Assembly: GCF_004023665.1 (NCBI RefSeq)
Contig: NZ_SAUF01000001.1
Span: 1,474,501 to 1,538,500 of the forward strand
DNA length: 64,000 nucleotides
Direction: 5' to 3'
DNA from: Afifella aestuarii
GTDB taxonomy: Bacteria > Pseudomonadota > Alphaproteobacteria > Rhizobiales > Afifellaceae
Below the pieces are notes generated by a model, which saw nothing but the letters and a program-made list of their open reading frames with translations, searched no databases and was not told the origin of the DNA. Position numbers and translations under genes: made by a program. Positions 18,787 through 27,446 of this stretch are shown piece after piece; the first letter of the stretch is position 1; the number at the start of each line of letters is the position of its first letter.

Positions 18787-20007
18787 GTGGCAGGATGGCG
18801 CAAATCACTCTGTCCGCTTCGCCGCTTTATCGGACTCTTTCTTGTCGCCTTGGCGTTTGCCTTGGTGGGAGCTTCTTCCGGCGCTGCTCGGGAAAAGCCG
18901 AGCTTTTCTTTGCTTGAACGCCCAGTGGACGAGCTCACCTTCGAGCCAGAAGGCTTTCCCGCGCTTACTTTCCGATCGGCATCTCCCGAGGGCTTCGAAT
19001 GGGAGCGTCTCAATGTGGGACGAGACGACTTCAAGGCCGCAGAAATCTTCCCCGTCTTCCGCGAGGTGCTGACTGGCCGGCATTCTGATGAGAGGCGGGC
19101 TGAGATCCACGTCTATGCGGCAGAGATTGACCTGAAAAGGGTTGGGCTTGGTATCGATTACGCCCGGTTGCTTGCCGCGGTCTGGGCTCCTTCCAACGGT
19201 GATGCGGTTTCGCATAGCGCTGTCTTCGGCGAGGCGCTCGGAACGAGCGAAGCGACAGAACCGGGCTTAAGAATGCGCATCTCCGTCTTTCGGCGAGGAA
19301 AGGCGCTTCTGATTGTTCGCGCAGAGGCGGAGGAAGACGACTGGTCGGGTTTTGAGACGGAGATCGCCACCTTTGTCGGCTCTATTTCATTTGTGGAGCC
19401 GGCGGCTGAAGATCCCGCCCTTCAAGGTGCCAAGACGGTGCGCCTCGATGCCCCCGCAGAGGGTGGTGAGATCGATACGCTGGAGATCGTTTTTCCGGCT
19501 CATTGGCGCGACCTCAATCTCTCCGCGCCCGCCCTGGACGGTAAAGGCGATATCCGTTTCCTCGTCGATGATGCCGATCCGCTGGAAAATACCGGGGTCA
19601 TGCCATTTTCGTTTCGTCTTGCTGAGGGGAGGGTGCCGCACGGGGTCGAAGACGGAGGACGGCTCGCATCGGTTCTCGTGGAGGTCCTGCTTACCAATAT
19701 GCTGCCCGGACGCGAGCCCGGCCTGAAGCCTCTTGCGGGCGGCCGCTACGCCGATTTAGGTGATCTCACCGATTTCACCGGCTATTACACGTTTAAGGTG
19801 ACGATCAAGGATTTCCCACGCGCAAGCGCGGCGAGCGCACTCGTGACCGTGAACAAGGATCGCATCGTCGGCTTTGCCAGCATTTCAGCCTATCCAGAGG
19901 ATCTCAGCCTATGGGGCGCACGCCTTCACGTGAATTACGTGAAGCATCAATTGGAAAAGGCGATCCGGGATTATTGGGAGCGCTCGGCGCAGTCGACGTC
20001 ACGCTAA
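18787..20007 (+). CDS. Secreted or membrane-anchored protein of unknown function
   Basis: I do not recognise this 406-residue protein. It starts with GTG after GGTGGAG. The N-terminus is basic, followed by a hydrophobic stretch (about residues 14-34) ending in SSGAA, so it is exported or anchored. The rest is soluble, acidic and mixed alpha/beta with no cysteine motif, lipobox or repeat I can name. It contains several beta-strand-like stretches and the segment TGYYTFKVTIKD before the C-terminus. The start is 105 bases after the ABC ATPase gene, and the next orphan gene follows about 75 bases downstream. Codon use is less GC-biased than in the neighbours, which would fit a recently acquired gene. 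Confidence 0.7.
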   Translation: MAGWRKSLCPLRRFIGLFLVALAFALVGASSGAAREKPSFSLLERPVDELTFEPEGFPALTFRSASPEGFEWERLNVGRDDFKAAEIFPVFREVLTGRHSDERRAEIHVYAAEIDLKRVGLGIDYARLLAAVWAPSNGDAVSHSAVFGEALGTSEATEPGLRMRISVFRRGKALLIVRAEAEEDDWSGFETEIATFVGSISFVEPAAEDPALQGAKTVRLDAPAEGGEIDTLEIVFPAHWRDLNLSAPALDGKGDIRFLVDDADPLENTGVMPFSFRLAEGRVPHGVEDGGRLASVLVEVLLTNMLPGREPGLKPLAGGRYADLGDLTDFTGYYTFKVTIKDFPRASAASALVTVNKDRIVGFASISAYPEDLSLWGARLHVNYVKHQLEKAIRDYWERSAQSTSR

Positions 20008-20082
20008 TAGGTTCACCAGCAAGGATGGGTGGGCAAGTCAAAACCAGGCGCTCACCCCGGGGTATATCGGAAGCTGTCGCCC

Positions 20083-22350
20083 ATGACCGAATCGTCGTTG
20101 CTCGCCGCTCATGTCCCGCTCGAAAAGGATGCTTTCGACCGCTTCCTGAAAACCATAGCCCCAGTCTTTGCCGAGCCTGCAGCCAGCATCATCGTCGATC
20201 GGAGCGAAGACTGGCTCATCCTGCGCTATCTGAAGAGTGAGGCGGCGGCTTTCCTCGCCTTCATCTACAATTGGGGCGACACGGGCGAAGAGATCATGGC
20301 ACGGCCTTACTTCGACGCCTTCCTGAAGATCGCGGACTTCATGCCAGAAGGCGCAAGCGGCCGGCTACTAATCTCGGCAGGAGCGATGAAATTCCTGACG
20401 GATCCGATCGATGCGGCCTTCACGCTCACAAAGAAGGGCGGTGCGCGTCGGGATGACGACGGGCTCGACGAGGATGAGAAAAAGCGCTTCGACGCCCTGC
20501 TTAACAAATACATGTTCGGCTCCAGGCCCTACGAGCAGCCCTATCAAGAGGCGATTGGGCGAAGTACCGTTCTCGACGCGCGCATTCGCAGGAGAGTTCG
20601 CACGCTGATCGAGACGCGGCGTCGTGAGATCGCCAAGGAGCGCTTGCCTCGGGCGACGCTTTTGAGACCGGTGCGCCTGTTTGAAGGTTTCCATTACAAC
20701 GGACACTTCACGACGCATTACGACACCGGCAGGCTATGGCCGTTGCCGGGGTTCGATGCCTTTACGGCCGAACAGACGTCGTGGGGTGCCAAGGATGCGC
20801 GCCATGCGGTGGTCGGCCGTCGCCTGATCGAGACCGATCCCGCTTCGTTTCGGGCCATCCCGACCGCGCCCGAAATGGAGCGATGCCTCTATCGCGATGA
20901 TCGACAGATCTACACGCCCACGGGCGAGGTGATTTCGGGCGCGGATCCTGAAAGCTTCGAATATGTCGGTGGCGGCTACGCGCGCGACAAGCGCCGCTGG
21001 TACACGATCGAGGGAACCGTGCTGGACGATGTCGGCAATGAAGGGCATGTCGACACCCGGCTCTACTATACGCGCGACGCTTTGCTGATCGGCGAACGGG
21101 CGGTCTATCTCGGCGGGAAGCCCTTACCCGTCGATCCAGGCAGCGTCGAGGTGGTCCGGCTCGAACGCGTCCGGCAAAGAGGGATGCGCGAGCATAGCCT
21201 TGGATGGCTTGTCGACCGGGATGGCGCCCTCATCATTCATGACGTGATAAGCGCGTTCGAGGGACCGGAGTGGCAGCGGACGGATGACCCGGAAGCGCTG
21301 TGGGATGCGTTGAAGGAGGCTGATGAAAAGACGCTCCTGCCGCCTCTTCCAAGAGAGCTGTACGAATTCGAGGCGATCTGTCCCAAGGACGATCCCGATC
21401 CGGCTCAACTTCAATTGATCGCCGAGTTCGGGGCAGGCTGGTTTGCCAGAAACACGGAAGCGTTTCTCGCCGAACGGCCTTTTGACGATCGCTTCTGGTG
21501 GCTGATGGTGAAGTATTTCTACGCTTGCTGGACCCTCGGCCGCGGCGACGACATCTTGGAGCTTTATGAGCGTGTCGCGGCAGATGCCTGGTGGAACCCC
21601 TATGTCTTCCATCATGCTGCGTGCGCCTATGTCGCTGCGGGCGACCTTCAGTCGGCATTGAAGGCCGTCTATCTGGCCCTGGCCTGCGGTTATGACCGGA
21701 TCGACGAGATGCTGGTTGATCAGGATCTTTCAGCGCTCTTTTCGATGGACGAGTTCCAGCGCCTCAAAGCATTTCGCGACGCCAACAAACAGGTGCGGTG
21801 CCCCTTCCTGCCACTCGTCGCATTGCAGTCGTTGGCCAACCGAGCCTTCGATGATGGGGCTATGAGCTTGGCCTGGTCGTTGACCAATCGTTTTTTCATT
21901 CCCGACAGGGCGGCGCTGGAGAACTGCTTTCCGGACCAAGAAATAAGGAACCTCTATCGTCAATCGTTGCTTCAGGTCGCCGATGACCTTGTCCGCGCTC
22001 AGTGGGATGGAACTGATGAGACACGTCTGGATAAGCGCTTCTACCGTCGGATCCGCGATATCGAAGGTCTTTCGCCGGCCGTCCACCTCGCCGGTGCTCT
22101 TTCCTTGTTCTCAGAAGGTTTCTTCTGGGTCGACATGAAGAGCGACGATAACGAGGAGCGCGGGGAATTCGTCGAGGCGGTGGAAGCGCTCGGGCGCATG
22201 CGCCAGGCGCTGGCCGAAAACCCGGCAGCGGCCGAGGATACTCTCTGGATGGACCTGTCCACCCATGCCTCTGTCGCACCTTTCGTTGCGCTCGCTGACG
22301 CTGGAGGTCATCGAGGTGCTCATCGCGATCGCCCGGACTGCGGACAATGA
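20083..22350 (+). CDS. Large protein with DKNYY-like and TPR end-of-group-like segments
   Basis: The 755-residue protein has no signal peptide. About residues 270-310 read YRDDRQIYTPTGEVI and SGADPESFEYVGGGYARDK, which resembles the DKNYY family of repeated DKN-Y-Y motifs. Residues around 505-570 read YVFHHAACAYVAAGDLQSAL and, later, a GY...D..LSALF-like run, matching the TPR end-of-group module. The N-terminal third and the rest are unassigned. No enzymatic motif is seen. The ATG at 20083 is chosen; a GTG at 20029 is possible. The last 30 or so residues after 22300 are His/Gly/Arg-rich and out of character, and the +1 frame there looks more protein-like, so the natural C-terminus may be lost to a frameshift. 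Confidence 0.72.
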   Translation: MTESSLLAAHVPLEKDAFDRFLKTIAPVFAEPAASIIVDRSEDWLILRYLKSEAAAFLAFIYNWGDTGEEIMARPYFDAFLKIADFMPEGASGRLLISAGAMKFLTDPIDAAFTLTKKGGARRDDDGLDEDEKKRFDALLNKYMFGSRPYEQPYQEAIGRSTVLDARIRRRVRTLIETRRREIAKERLPRATLLRPVRLFEGFHYNGHFTTHYDTGRLWPLPGFDAFTAEQTSWGAKDARHAVVGRRLIETDPASFRAIPTAPEMERCLYRDDRQIYTPTGEVISGADPESFEYVGGGYARDKRRWYTIEGTVLDDVGNEGHVDTRLYYTRDALLIGERAVYLGGKPLPVDPGSVEVVRLERVRQRGMREHSLGWLVDRDGALIIHDVISAFEGPEWQRTDDPEALWDALKEADEKTLLPPLPRELYEFEAICPKDDPDPAQLQLIAEFGAGWFARNTEAFLAERPFDDRFWWLMVKYFYACWTLGRGDDILELYERVAADAWWNPYVFHHAACAYVAAGDLQSALKAVYLALACGYDRIDEMLVDQDLSALFSMDEFQRLKAFRDANKQVRCPFLPLVALQSLANRAFDDGAMSLAWSLTNRFFIPDRAALENCFPDQEIRNLYRQSLLQVADDLVRAQWDGTDETRLDKRFYRRIRDIEGLSPAVHLAGALSLFSEGFFWVDMKSDDNEERGEFVEAVEALGRMRQALAENPAAAEDTLWMDLSTHASVAPFVALADAGGHRGAHRDRPDCGQ

Positions 22351-22396
22351 AGATATCCGTCCCAAAGCTGAAATCGGTCTGAAAGGCCGGAGGAGC

Positions 22397-23578
22397 TCAG
22401 TCGGCCATGGTCTCGATCGCGGCAAAGCCTTCCGGCTTGTCGCCTTCGTCGAAGGGGGTTTCCACCTCGACGACCGTGTCGGGATAAAAGCCGTTGAAGC
22501 GGCTTCGAAGCGACAGGGAATAGGCACCGATATGGCCGATTTCGATCCAGTCGCCGGTATCGACCGTCTCCGGCAGCCAGAACGGGCGCGAGAGAATGTC
22601 GACGCTGTCGCAAGTGGCGCCGCACACCTTGAACGGCACGATCTCGTGCGGATTGCCGGAGCGGCGCTTGCGGGCCGGATCGGGAATGAAGCGGGCGGGA
22701 AGGGTGATCTTGCCCGTCCAGGAATCTGAGAGCGACGCCCAGATGCCATCGTTGATGTAGATGCGTTTGCCCTTTTTCAGGAGCACGCGGACGATCAGCG
22801 AAATGGAGCGGGCGACGATGACGCGACCCGGCTCGGCAATGAGCGGCAGGTCGGCAAAACCCCATTCCGTCAGATCTTTTCGAAGCCGCGCCATGATCTC
22901 GTCGCGGTCCGGCATGATGCGCTTCTTGCGGCGCGGATCGTAGCCGTAGGGCGCCGGAAATCCGCCGCCGACATCGAGCGCCGTCAGCTCGACACCGGAG
23001 CGGGCGCGCACCCAATCGGCGGAGCCGAGGGCGCGCTCGTAGATTTCCGGGTCTTCGATCTGGCTGCCGACATGGAAGCAAAGGGCCGGCTTGAAGCCGA
23101 TGCCGGCGATGCGTTGCAAAAGCTCCACCGCATGGGCGGGGGTGGCGCCGAACTTTTTCGACAATTCGTAGGTGGCCGAACCCTTGGTCTGCAGGCGCAC
23201 GAACAAGGTCAGATCTGCCGGATCGAAATCGAGCGCCCGCACGATCCGCAGGATTTTCGCCACCTCGTCCTCGTGGTCGAGGGAGAGGGTGCGGATGCCG
23301 TAGCTTTCGAGCGCCAGGCGGATATCCGACTGCGCCTTCACCGGGTGCATGTAGAGGAGTTCGGCGTTCGGCGAGGCTTCGCGCGCAGCCGCAAATTCGG
23401 CCGGGCTGGCGACGTCGAAGGTTTTCACGCCGGCATCGGCGATCGCCTTCAGAACGAAGGGCTCGCCATTGGTTTTGACGGCATAGGCCGTCTTGCCAGG
23501 GAACGCCTGCGCAAAATGCGCAACGTCCTCGGCGAGGACCTGTGGATGGAAACAATAGACCGGAACATCCGGCCGCAT
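22397..23578 (-). CDS. Fold-III PLP-dependent decarboxylase (ornithine/lysine/diaminopimelate decarboxylase family)
   Basis: This is a pyridoxal-phosphate decarboxylase of the alanine-racemase-like fold. The 393-residue protein has YAVKTN near residue 32, whose Lys would bind PLP (YAVKAN in most relatives). It also has FHVGSQ, the phosphate-binding glycine loop in VGGGFPAPYGY, EPGR, and a C-terminal CGATCDSVDIL with the catalytic Cys expected of ODC-type enzymes. Product choice between putrescine and cadaverine cannot be made. The N-terminus is short: the frame is open for another 27 codons upstream but has no better start than the ATG at 23578. It is not in an obvious polyamine operon. Confidence 0.85.
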   Translation of the reverse strand: MRPDVPVYCFHPQVLAEDVAHFAQAFPGKTAYAVKTNGEPFVLKAIADAGVKTFDVASPAEFAAAREASPNAELLYMHPVKAQSDIRLALESYGIRTLSLDHEDEVAKILRIVRALDFDPADLTLFVRLQTKGSATYELSKKFGATPAHAVELLQRIAGIGFKPALCFHVGSQIEDPEIYERALGSADWVRARSGVELTALDVGGGFPAPYGYDPRRKKRIMPDRDEIMARLRKDLTEWGFADLPLIAEPGRVIVARSISLIVRVLLKKGKRIYINDGIWASLSDSWTGKITLPARFIPDPARKRRSGNPHEIVPFKVCGATCDSVDILSRPFWLPETVDTGDWIEIGHIGAYSLSLRSRFNGFYPDTVVEVETPFDEGDKPEGFAAIETMAD

Positions 23579-23740
23579 CTCCAGCGCAGCCTCGCGTGCG
23601 TCGGTGAAGGTTTTGATCGTTTTGGCCCCGTCGTCTTCAGGAATCGCCGTTGGCGGTGTTTAGCAGGACAGGGCGGCCGGGCGAAGACCCGGCGGCATAT
23701 TATCCGCTTTGTGTTTCCCGTATCGGCGCAGGTCTTTCGA

Positions 23741-24121
23741 TCAGCCCCGGTGCAGCTCGTCCATATCGTGGATGCGGGGTCTGCGCCGTGCGCCCGCGAC
23801 GGCCACCGCTGGACGCGGGGCCGGGCGCGGAGACAGAGACGGGAGCGCCACCAGGCGCAGCCGCCGGCGCCGTTTCGGGCCGATGGGCGGCTCGTCGCCT
23901 TCCTCGGCCGACAGAAGGACGCCGCTTGCGGTCACCGCGCCGCCGAAGGTCAGGGCAAAGAAAGCCGCCAGAAGGGCGAGCGGCAGAAGGGGCGTGGATG
24001 AGTGAGAGATCAGCGTCCACAAACCGCCGGTGTCGAAGCCGAGCAGAATCGCCAGGAACAACCAGCCGACGAGAGCGCCAAGCGCGACGTGCACGAACAG
24101 GAAGCGAAACAGATGGGGCAA
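23741..24121 (-). CDS. Small integral membrane protein, unknown function
   Basis: The 126-residue product has two clear hydrophobic helices (about residues 8-28 and 45-66) and a strongly basic, Pro/Arg-rich C-terminal tail. Similar small membrane proteins with the pattern LLGFDTGGLWTL and ALTFGGAVTASG are, from memory, widespread and uncharacterised in Hyphomicrobiales. The start is TTG at 24121, chosen because GGAGG lies eight bases upstream and no ATG fits the homologous N-terminus. It is encoded on the same strand as the decarboxylase, 162 bases upstream of it. Confidence 0.65.
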   Translation of the reverse strand: MPHLFRFLFVHVALGALVGWLFLAILLGFDTGGLWTLISHSSTPLLPLALLAAFFALTFGGAVTASGVLLSAEEGDEPPIGPKRRRRLRLVALPSLSPRPAPRPAVAVAGARRRPRIHDMDELHRG

Positions 24122-24416
24122 GGTCGCGTCCTCCGCAAAAACGGTATTCTATAATACTTCTAAGTTCATATCCAGATGCGAAAACAGTGTCGGAAAGCGT
24201 CTGTTTAGGCCCTCGGAGGAGCGCGGAAACAAAAAAATCTATGCCGGCTTAGCGGGAATGTCGCGCCGCAGCATGCCTAAACCGCTGGTATTTCGGAGAG
24301 AATCTGACTGCGGCGACCTGCCGCATGAAGAGAACAATGCGTCGCAATGACGAAAAACATTCCTGTCAGCAATGTTTGGGGTTAGACTTTAGACGTAAAA
24401 GATGCGGGAGGATGCC

Positions 24417-24500
24417 ATGAACCTGGCGAAATCAATCAACATGATCGCCTTGATATCTGCCTTTGTCTTTATCTGCGCGATCGTGCTGGGCGCGGTGTGA
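24417..24500 (+). CDS. 27-residue single-span membrane protein
   Basis: ATG at 24417 opens a 28-codon frame ending TGA at 24498-24500. The product begins MNLAKSINMIALISAF and continues as one hydrophobic helix ending LGAV. GGGAGG sits four bases before the ATG, a strong though close ribosome-binding site. A short amphipathic start and one membrane span are typical of real small membrane proteins. No family is recognised. It lies 295 bases from the divergent membrane gene and converges with metF. Confidence 0.5.
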   Translation: MNLAKSINMIALISAFVFICAIVLGAV

Positions 24501-24526
24501 TATCGGCGACGTTCAACTCTTCTTCG

Positions 24527-24554
24527 GCTGCGCGGCGCGCTCATGCCGCGCAGC
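24527..24554. terminator. Stem-loop overlapping the metF stop codon
   Basis: GCTGCGCGGC (24527-24536) and GCCGCGCAGC (24545-24554) form a perfect 10-bp stem with an 8-base loop, spanning the metF stop and the gap to the convergent small gene. There is no T run on either strand, so its role as a terminator is uncertain. Confidence 0.4.
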
Positions 24555-25434
24555 ATGTCCTTTCCCCTTCGAAAATTCTTGCCGCTTTCAAGACCGCCGA
24601 GACGAGGCGGTGCTGGTTCATCGTGTAGATATGAAAGCCGGAGACGCCGCGTTGCGCGAGGTCGTCGATCTGGCGCGCGGCGAGGTCGACCGCGGCTTCG
24701 AAATGCGCCTCGCCTGAAAGCTCCGATAGCGGCAGAAGATGCGGCGGGATGCGCGCGCCGCAGCGGCCGGCAAAGGAATGCACGGCGGCGAAGCGGTGCA
24801 CAGGCAGGATGCCCGGCACGATCGGAATCGTGATGCCGGCGGCCGCAACCTTCTCCACATACCGTTCAAAATCGTCATTGTCGTAGAAGAACTGCGTCAG
24901 GGCACGGGTCGCGCCGGCCTCTACCTTGCGCTTCAGGATGTCGATCTCGGTGTCCCAGTCGGGACTCTCCGGATGGCGCTCCGGATAGGCGCTGACGGAG
25001 ATCTCGAAATCGTCGATGCGGCGAAGGCCGCGGATCAAGTCGGCCGTATCGGTGTAGCCCTCAGGATGCGGTGCATAGGGCGTGCCGGGCCCCTCCGGCG
25101 GGTCGCCGCGCAACGCCACGAAATGCCTGACGCCGAAGGTCTGAAAGGTTGCGATCGCATCGTTCGTGGCGGAGCAGGCGGCGGAGACGCAGGTGAGATG
25201 CGCGGCCGTCGGCAGGCCGACCTCCTGCGTCAGTATCTCCACCGCCGCGAAAGAGCGGTCCTTCGACGTGCCGCCGGCGCCATAGGTGACGGAGACGAAA
25301 TCCGGCGCAAAGGCTTTGAGCCGTTCTGCCGTGTCTTTGAAGGCGACGAATTGCTCGGGCTTCTTGGGCGGAAAGAACTCGAATGAGAGCTCGAGCCTCT
25401 TCGGTCCGGCGGCGTGGTGGGCTGCAGGCGTCAT
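24541..25434 (-). CDS. metF: Methylenetetrahydrofolate reductase
   Basis: MetF reduces 5,10-methylene-THF to 5-methyl-THF, the methyl donor for methionine synthase. The 297-residue TIM-barrel flavoprotein has LSFEFFPPKKPEQF at the N-terminus with the conserved catalytic Glu, VSVTYGAGGTSKDRS, HLTCVSA, and FVALRGDPPEGPG in the central FAD/folate region. TRALTQFFYDNDDFERYV and IPIVPGILPV follow. The length is standard. Its ATG overlaps the stop of the upstream regulator gene (ATGA), so the two are co-translated and both would be controlled by the operator upstream of that gene. Confidence 0.95.
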   Translation of the reverse strand: MTPAAHHAAGPKRLELSFEFFPPKKPEQFVAFKDTAERLKAFAPDFVSVTYGAGGTSKDRSFAAVEILTQEVGLPTAAHLTCVSAACSATNDAIATFQTFGVRHFVALRGDPPEGPGTPYAPHPEGYTDTADLIRGLRRIDDFEISVSAYPERHPESPDWDTEIDILKRKVEAGATRALTQFFYDNDDFERYVEKVAAAGITIPIVPGILPVHRFAAVHSFAGRCGARIPPHLLPLSELSGEAHFEAAVDLAARQIDDLAQRGVSGFHIYTMNQHRLVSAVLKAARIFEGERTCCAA

Positions 25435-26441
25435 GCGAGCGCTCCTTCCTGGAGGGGTTCCGCGTCTTCGTCGGCTTCGGCCTTGAAGGCTGTCGCGATG
25501 GTGACCGTCAAATGCTCGTCTTCCCTGGGCGGAGACTTGGGGGCGAGATGCTGGATGGAGAATTGCTCGAGGGCTGTGGCCGACAGCCATTGCGTGAGCT
25601 GCTCGTCGGAGAAGCCGAGCCTCAGATGCGCGTGATTCTGGCGCAGGAACTCCAGATGATGGGGCGCGAAGTCGACGACGAGCAGCATCCCGCCCGGAGC
25701 CAGAACCCGAGCCGCCTCCGAAAGTGCCGCCCGCGGATCTTCCAGAAAATGCAGAACCTGATGGATGACGACGACGTCAAAGGACGCGCGCGGCAAGGGA
25801 AGGTTGAGCGCATCGCCGCTGCGCAGCCGCACATGCGAGAGGCCCGCGCGTTCCAGGCTCGTCCGTGCGAGCGCCAGCATCTGCGGCGAGCGATCGATGC
25901 CCGTCAGCCGCTCGGCGCAATCGGCAAGGAGTTCGAGCATGCGGCCAGTGCCGGTGCCGATGTCGAGGAGAGAGCGGGGATGGTGGCCGCTCAGCGCGGC
26001 GCGGATTGCTGCCTCGACCTCCTTTTCAGGCACGTGCAGGGAACGCAGCCGGTCCCATTCCTCGGCATGGCGCGCAAAATAGAGTTCTGCCGTTTCCTGG
26101 TTGCGGCGGCGGATGAGCTCCAGCCTGTCGCGATCGCGGCGCAAATCCGTCTCGTTGCGCAAGGGATCCGTCTGCATGGCGGCAAGAGCTGCCCGCGCCA
26201 ACGCCGCCGCTTCGCCGTCGGAGGCCAGCCGGTAATAGACATGCGCGCCTTCCGGCAGCCGGCGAATGATGTCGGCTTCCGTCAAAATCTTCAGATGCCG
26301 GGAGATGCGCGGCTGCGACTGGCCGAGGATTTCCACGAGCTCCTTGACGGGGCGCTCGCCCTCGGCAAGCAGCGCCACAAGGCGGAGCCGGGTTTCATCG
26401 GCAAGCGCCTGGGCGGCGCGCGCAAGTTTCGTCAGGCCCAT
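25431..26441 (-). CDS. sahR: ArsR-family regulator fused to a methyltransferase-like domain (SahR type)
   Basis: The 336-residue protein has an N-terminal winged-helix ArsR domain (about residues 1-95) with the recognition helix in SQPRISRHLKIL. A class-I SAM-binding domain follows, with motif I LLDIGTGTGRMLELL and a later post-I region. ArsR-methyltransferase fusions next to metF are the SahR family, which senses S-adenosylhomocysteine and represses methionine-cycle genes. I see no metal-site Cys pair in the helix, consistent with a non-metal effector. The gene overlaps metF by an ATGA junction. The ATG at 26441 follows AGAGGT; a TTG five codons upstream is less likely. The symbol is inferred from architecture plus context. 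Confidence 0.85.
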   Translation of the reverse strand: MGLTKLARAAQALADETRLRLVALLAEGERPVKELVEILGQSQPRISRHLKILTEADIIRRLPEGAHVYYRLASDGEAAALARAALAAMQTDPLRNETDLRRDRDRLELIRRRNQETAELYFARHAEEWDRLRSLHVPEKEVEAAIRAALSGHHPRSLLDIGTGTGRMLELLADCAERLTGIDRSPQMLALARTSLERAGLSHVRLRSGDALNLPLPRASFDVVVIHQVLHFLEDPRAALSEAARVLAPGGMLLVVDFAPHHLEFLRQNHAHLRLGFSDEQLTQWLSATALEQFSIQHLAPKSPPREDEHLTVTIATAFKAEADEDAEPLQEGALA

Positions 26442-26454
26442 CGAGACCTCTTTC

Positions 26455-26486
26455 AAAAAGATATAAAGATAGCATTATATCTTTTT
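26455..26486. promoter_or_regulatory. Palindromic operator upstream of sahR-metF
   Basis: AAAAAGATATAA (26455-26466) and TTATATCTTTTT (26475-26486) are perfect 12-base inverted arms around an 8-base spacer. The site is strikingly AT-rich in a GC-rich region. It starts 14 bases upstream of the sahR ATG. ArsR-type repressors bind such AT-rich palindromes over their own promoters, so autoregulation of sahR-metF is the simplest reading. trmO starts 143 bases away on the other side. Confidence 0.8.
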
Positions 26487-26629
26487 GGGGCGTGGTGCAA
26501 CGGTCGGCGTTCGCCTGCCTGCCGGGGCCGATCGTCCTGCAGCCGCCGTCTCGCAGCCTCGTGCTTGCGACGCTCTCACGCTTGAACCGCGTCGCGACCT
26601 TTGCCTAACTCCTTCGAAAGGAGAGGCGC

Positions 26630-27208
26630 ATGGCGGACGACAGGAACGATCCCGGAACGGCGGGCTCCGGCTCGCAACAGGAAAAATCGCATGCCAGGGC
26701 CCGTTCGTGGGAAAACCCGACGCGGGAGGGTGAGATCGCACTCGACTTCGATCCGGGCGAACGAACGCCTGACGCGGGTCTCGTCTATATCGGTCATGCC
26801 AAGACGCCGTGGGTTGGACCCGGCGAATGCCCGCGCAACATCCGTCAGGCGCGCGAGCGAGCAGCGGCCGAAGCGGGTCTCGGCTTTTCGCTGCAGATCG
26901 ACGAGCCCTACCGACCAGGCCTTGCCGATTATCGGCCGGGCCAGGCGGTTTTCGTGCTCATGTGGATGGACGGGGCACGACGCGATCTCATCGTTCAGGC
27001 ACCGAAGCACCGCGAGCATCCGGCCGGCGTCTTCTCATTGCGCTCTCCCGTGAGGCCCAATCCGATCGGGTTGTCGCTCGTCTCCATCCTGGAGGTGGAG
27101 CAGGAGAGGGGGATCATCGTCGTCGATGCCCTCGATTGTCTCGATGGTACGCCGATCATCGATTTGAAGCCGTGGGCCCAGACGGCCGATATTCCGGCCG
27201 CGCGCTGA
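26630..27208 (+). CDS. trmO: TrmO-type tRNA (N6-threonylcarbamoyladenosine37-N6)-methyltransferase
   Basis: TrmO (TsaA/YaeB/VirR) adds a methyl group to t6A37 of certain tRNAs, using SAM with an unusual beta-barrel fold. The 192-residue protein matches the UPF0066 family: VYIGHAKTPWVGPGECPRNIRQ at the start, GVFSLRSPVRPNPIGLS with the SAM-site RPNPIG, and LDCLDGTPIIDLKPW near the end. It has an N-terminal extension of about 45 charged residues before the fold. AAAGGAGAGG precedes the ATG. It diverges from sahR. Given the methyl-cycle neighbours, shared control is conceivable but not shown. Confidence 0.9.
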   Translation: MADDRNDPGTAGSGSQQEKSHARARSWENPTREGEIALDFDPGERTPDAGLVYIGHAKTPWVGPGECPRNIRQARERAAAEAGLGFSLQIDEPYRPGLADYRPGQAVFVLMWMDGARRDLIVQAPKHREHPAGVFSLRSPVRPNPIGLSLVSILEVEQERGIIVVDALDCLDGTPIIDLKPWAQTADIPAAR

Positions 27209-27446
27209 GACTGGTTGAAAAGCGGATTTCAATGCCGGCGACCGCGGAAGCCGATTTCGGCCTTCTGACACGGCCTTGAAACGGCCCTCTTCGGCCTCCA
27301 TATTCTCATCATCCAGGGCGACTTCATGGTTGCCCGCGCCACAAGCCCCGCGAAAGCCGGGCGGCGCATATTCCCAATCAATCCATCACATCGCTGAACG
27401 CAGCCGCGGAGCGCGGCGCGAAAGTGAGTCAAAGGACACCCGAATT

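Noticed and set aside
22320-23555. 411-codon open frame overlapping the PLP decarboxylase
   Set aside because: Shadow frame with no motif; the decarboxylase frame has all catalytic signatures.
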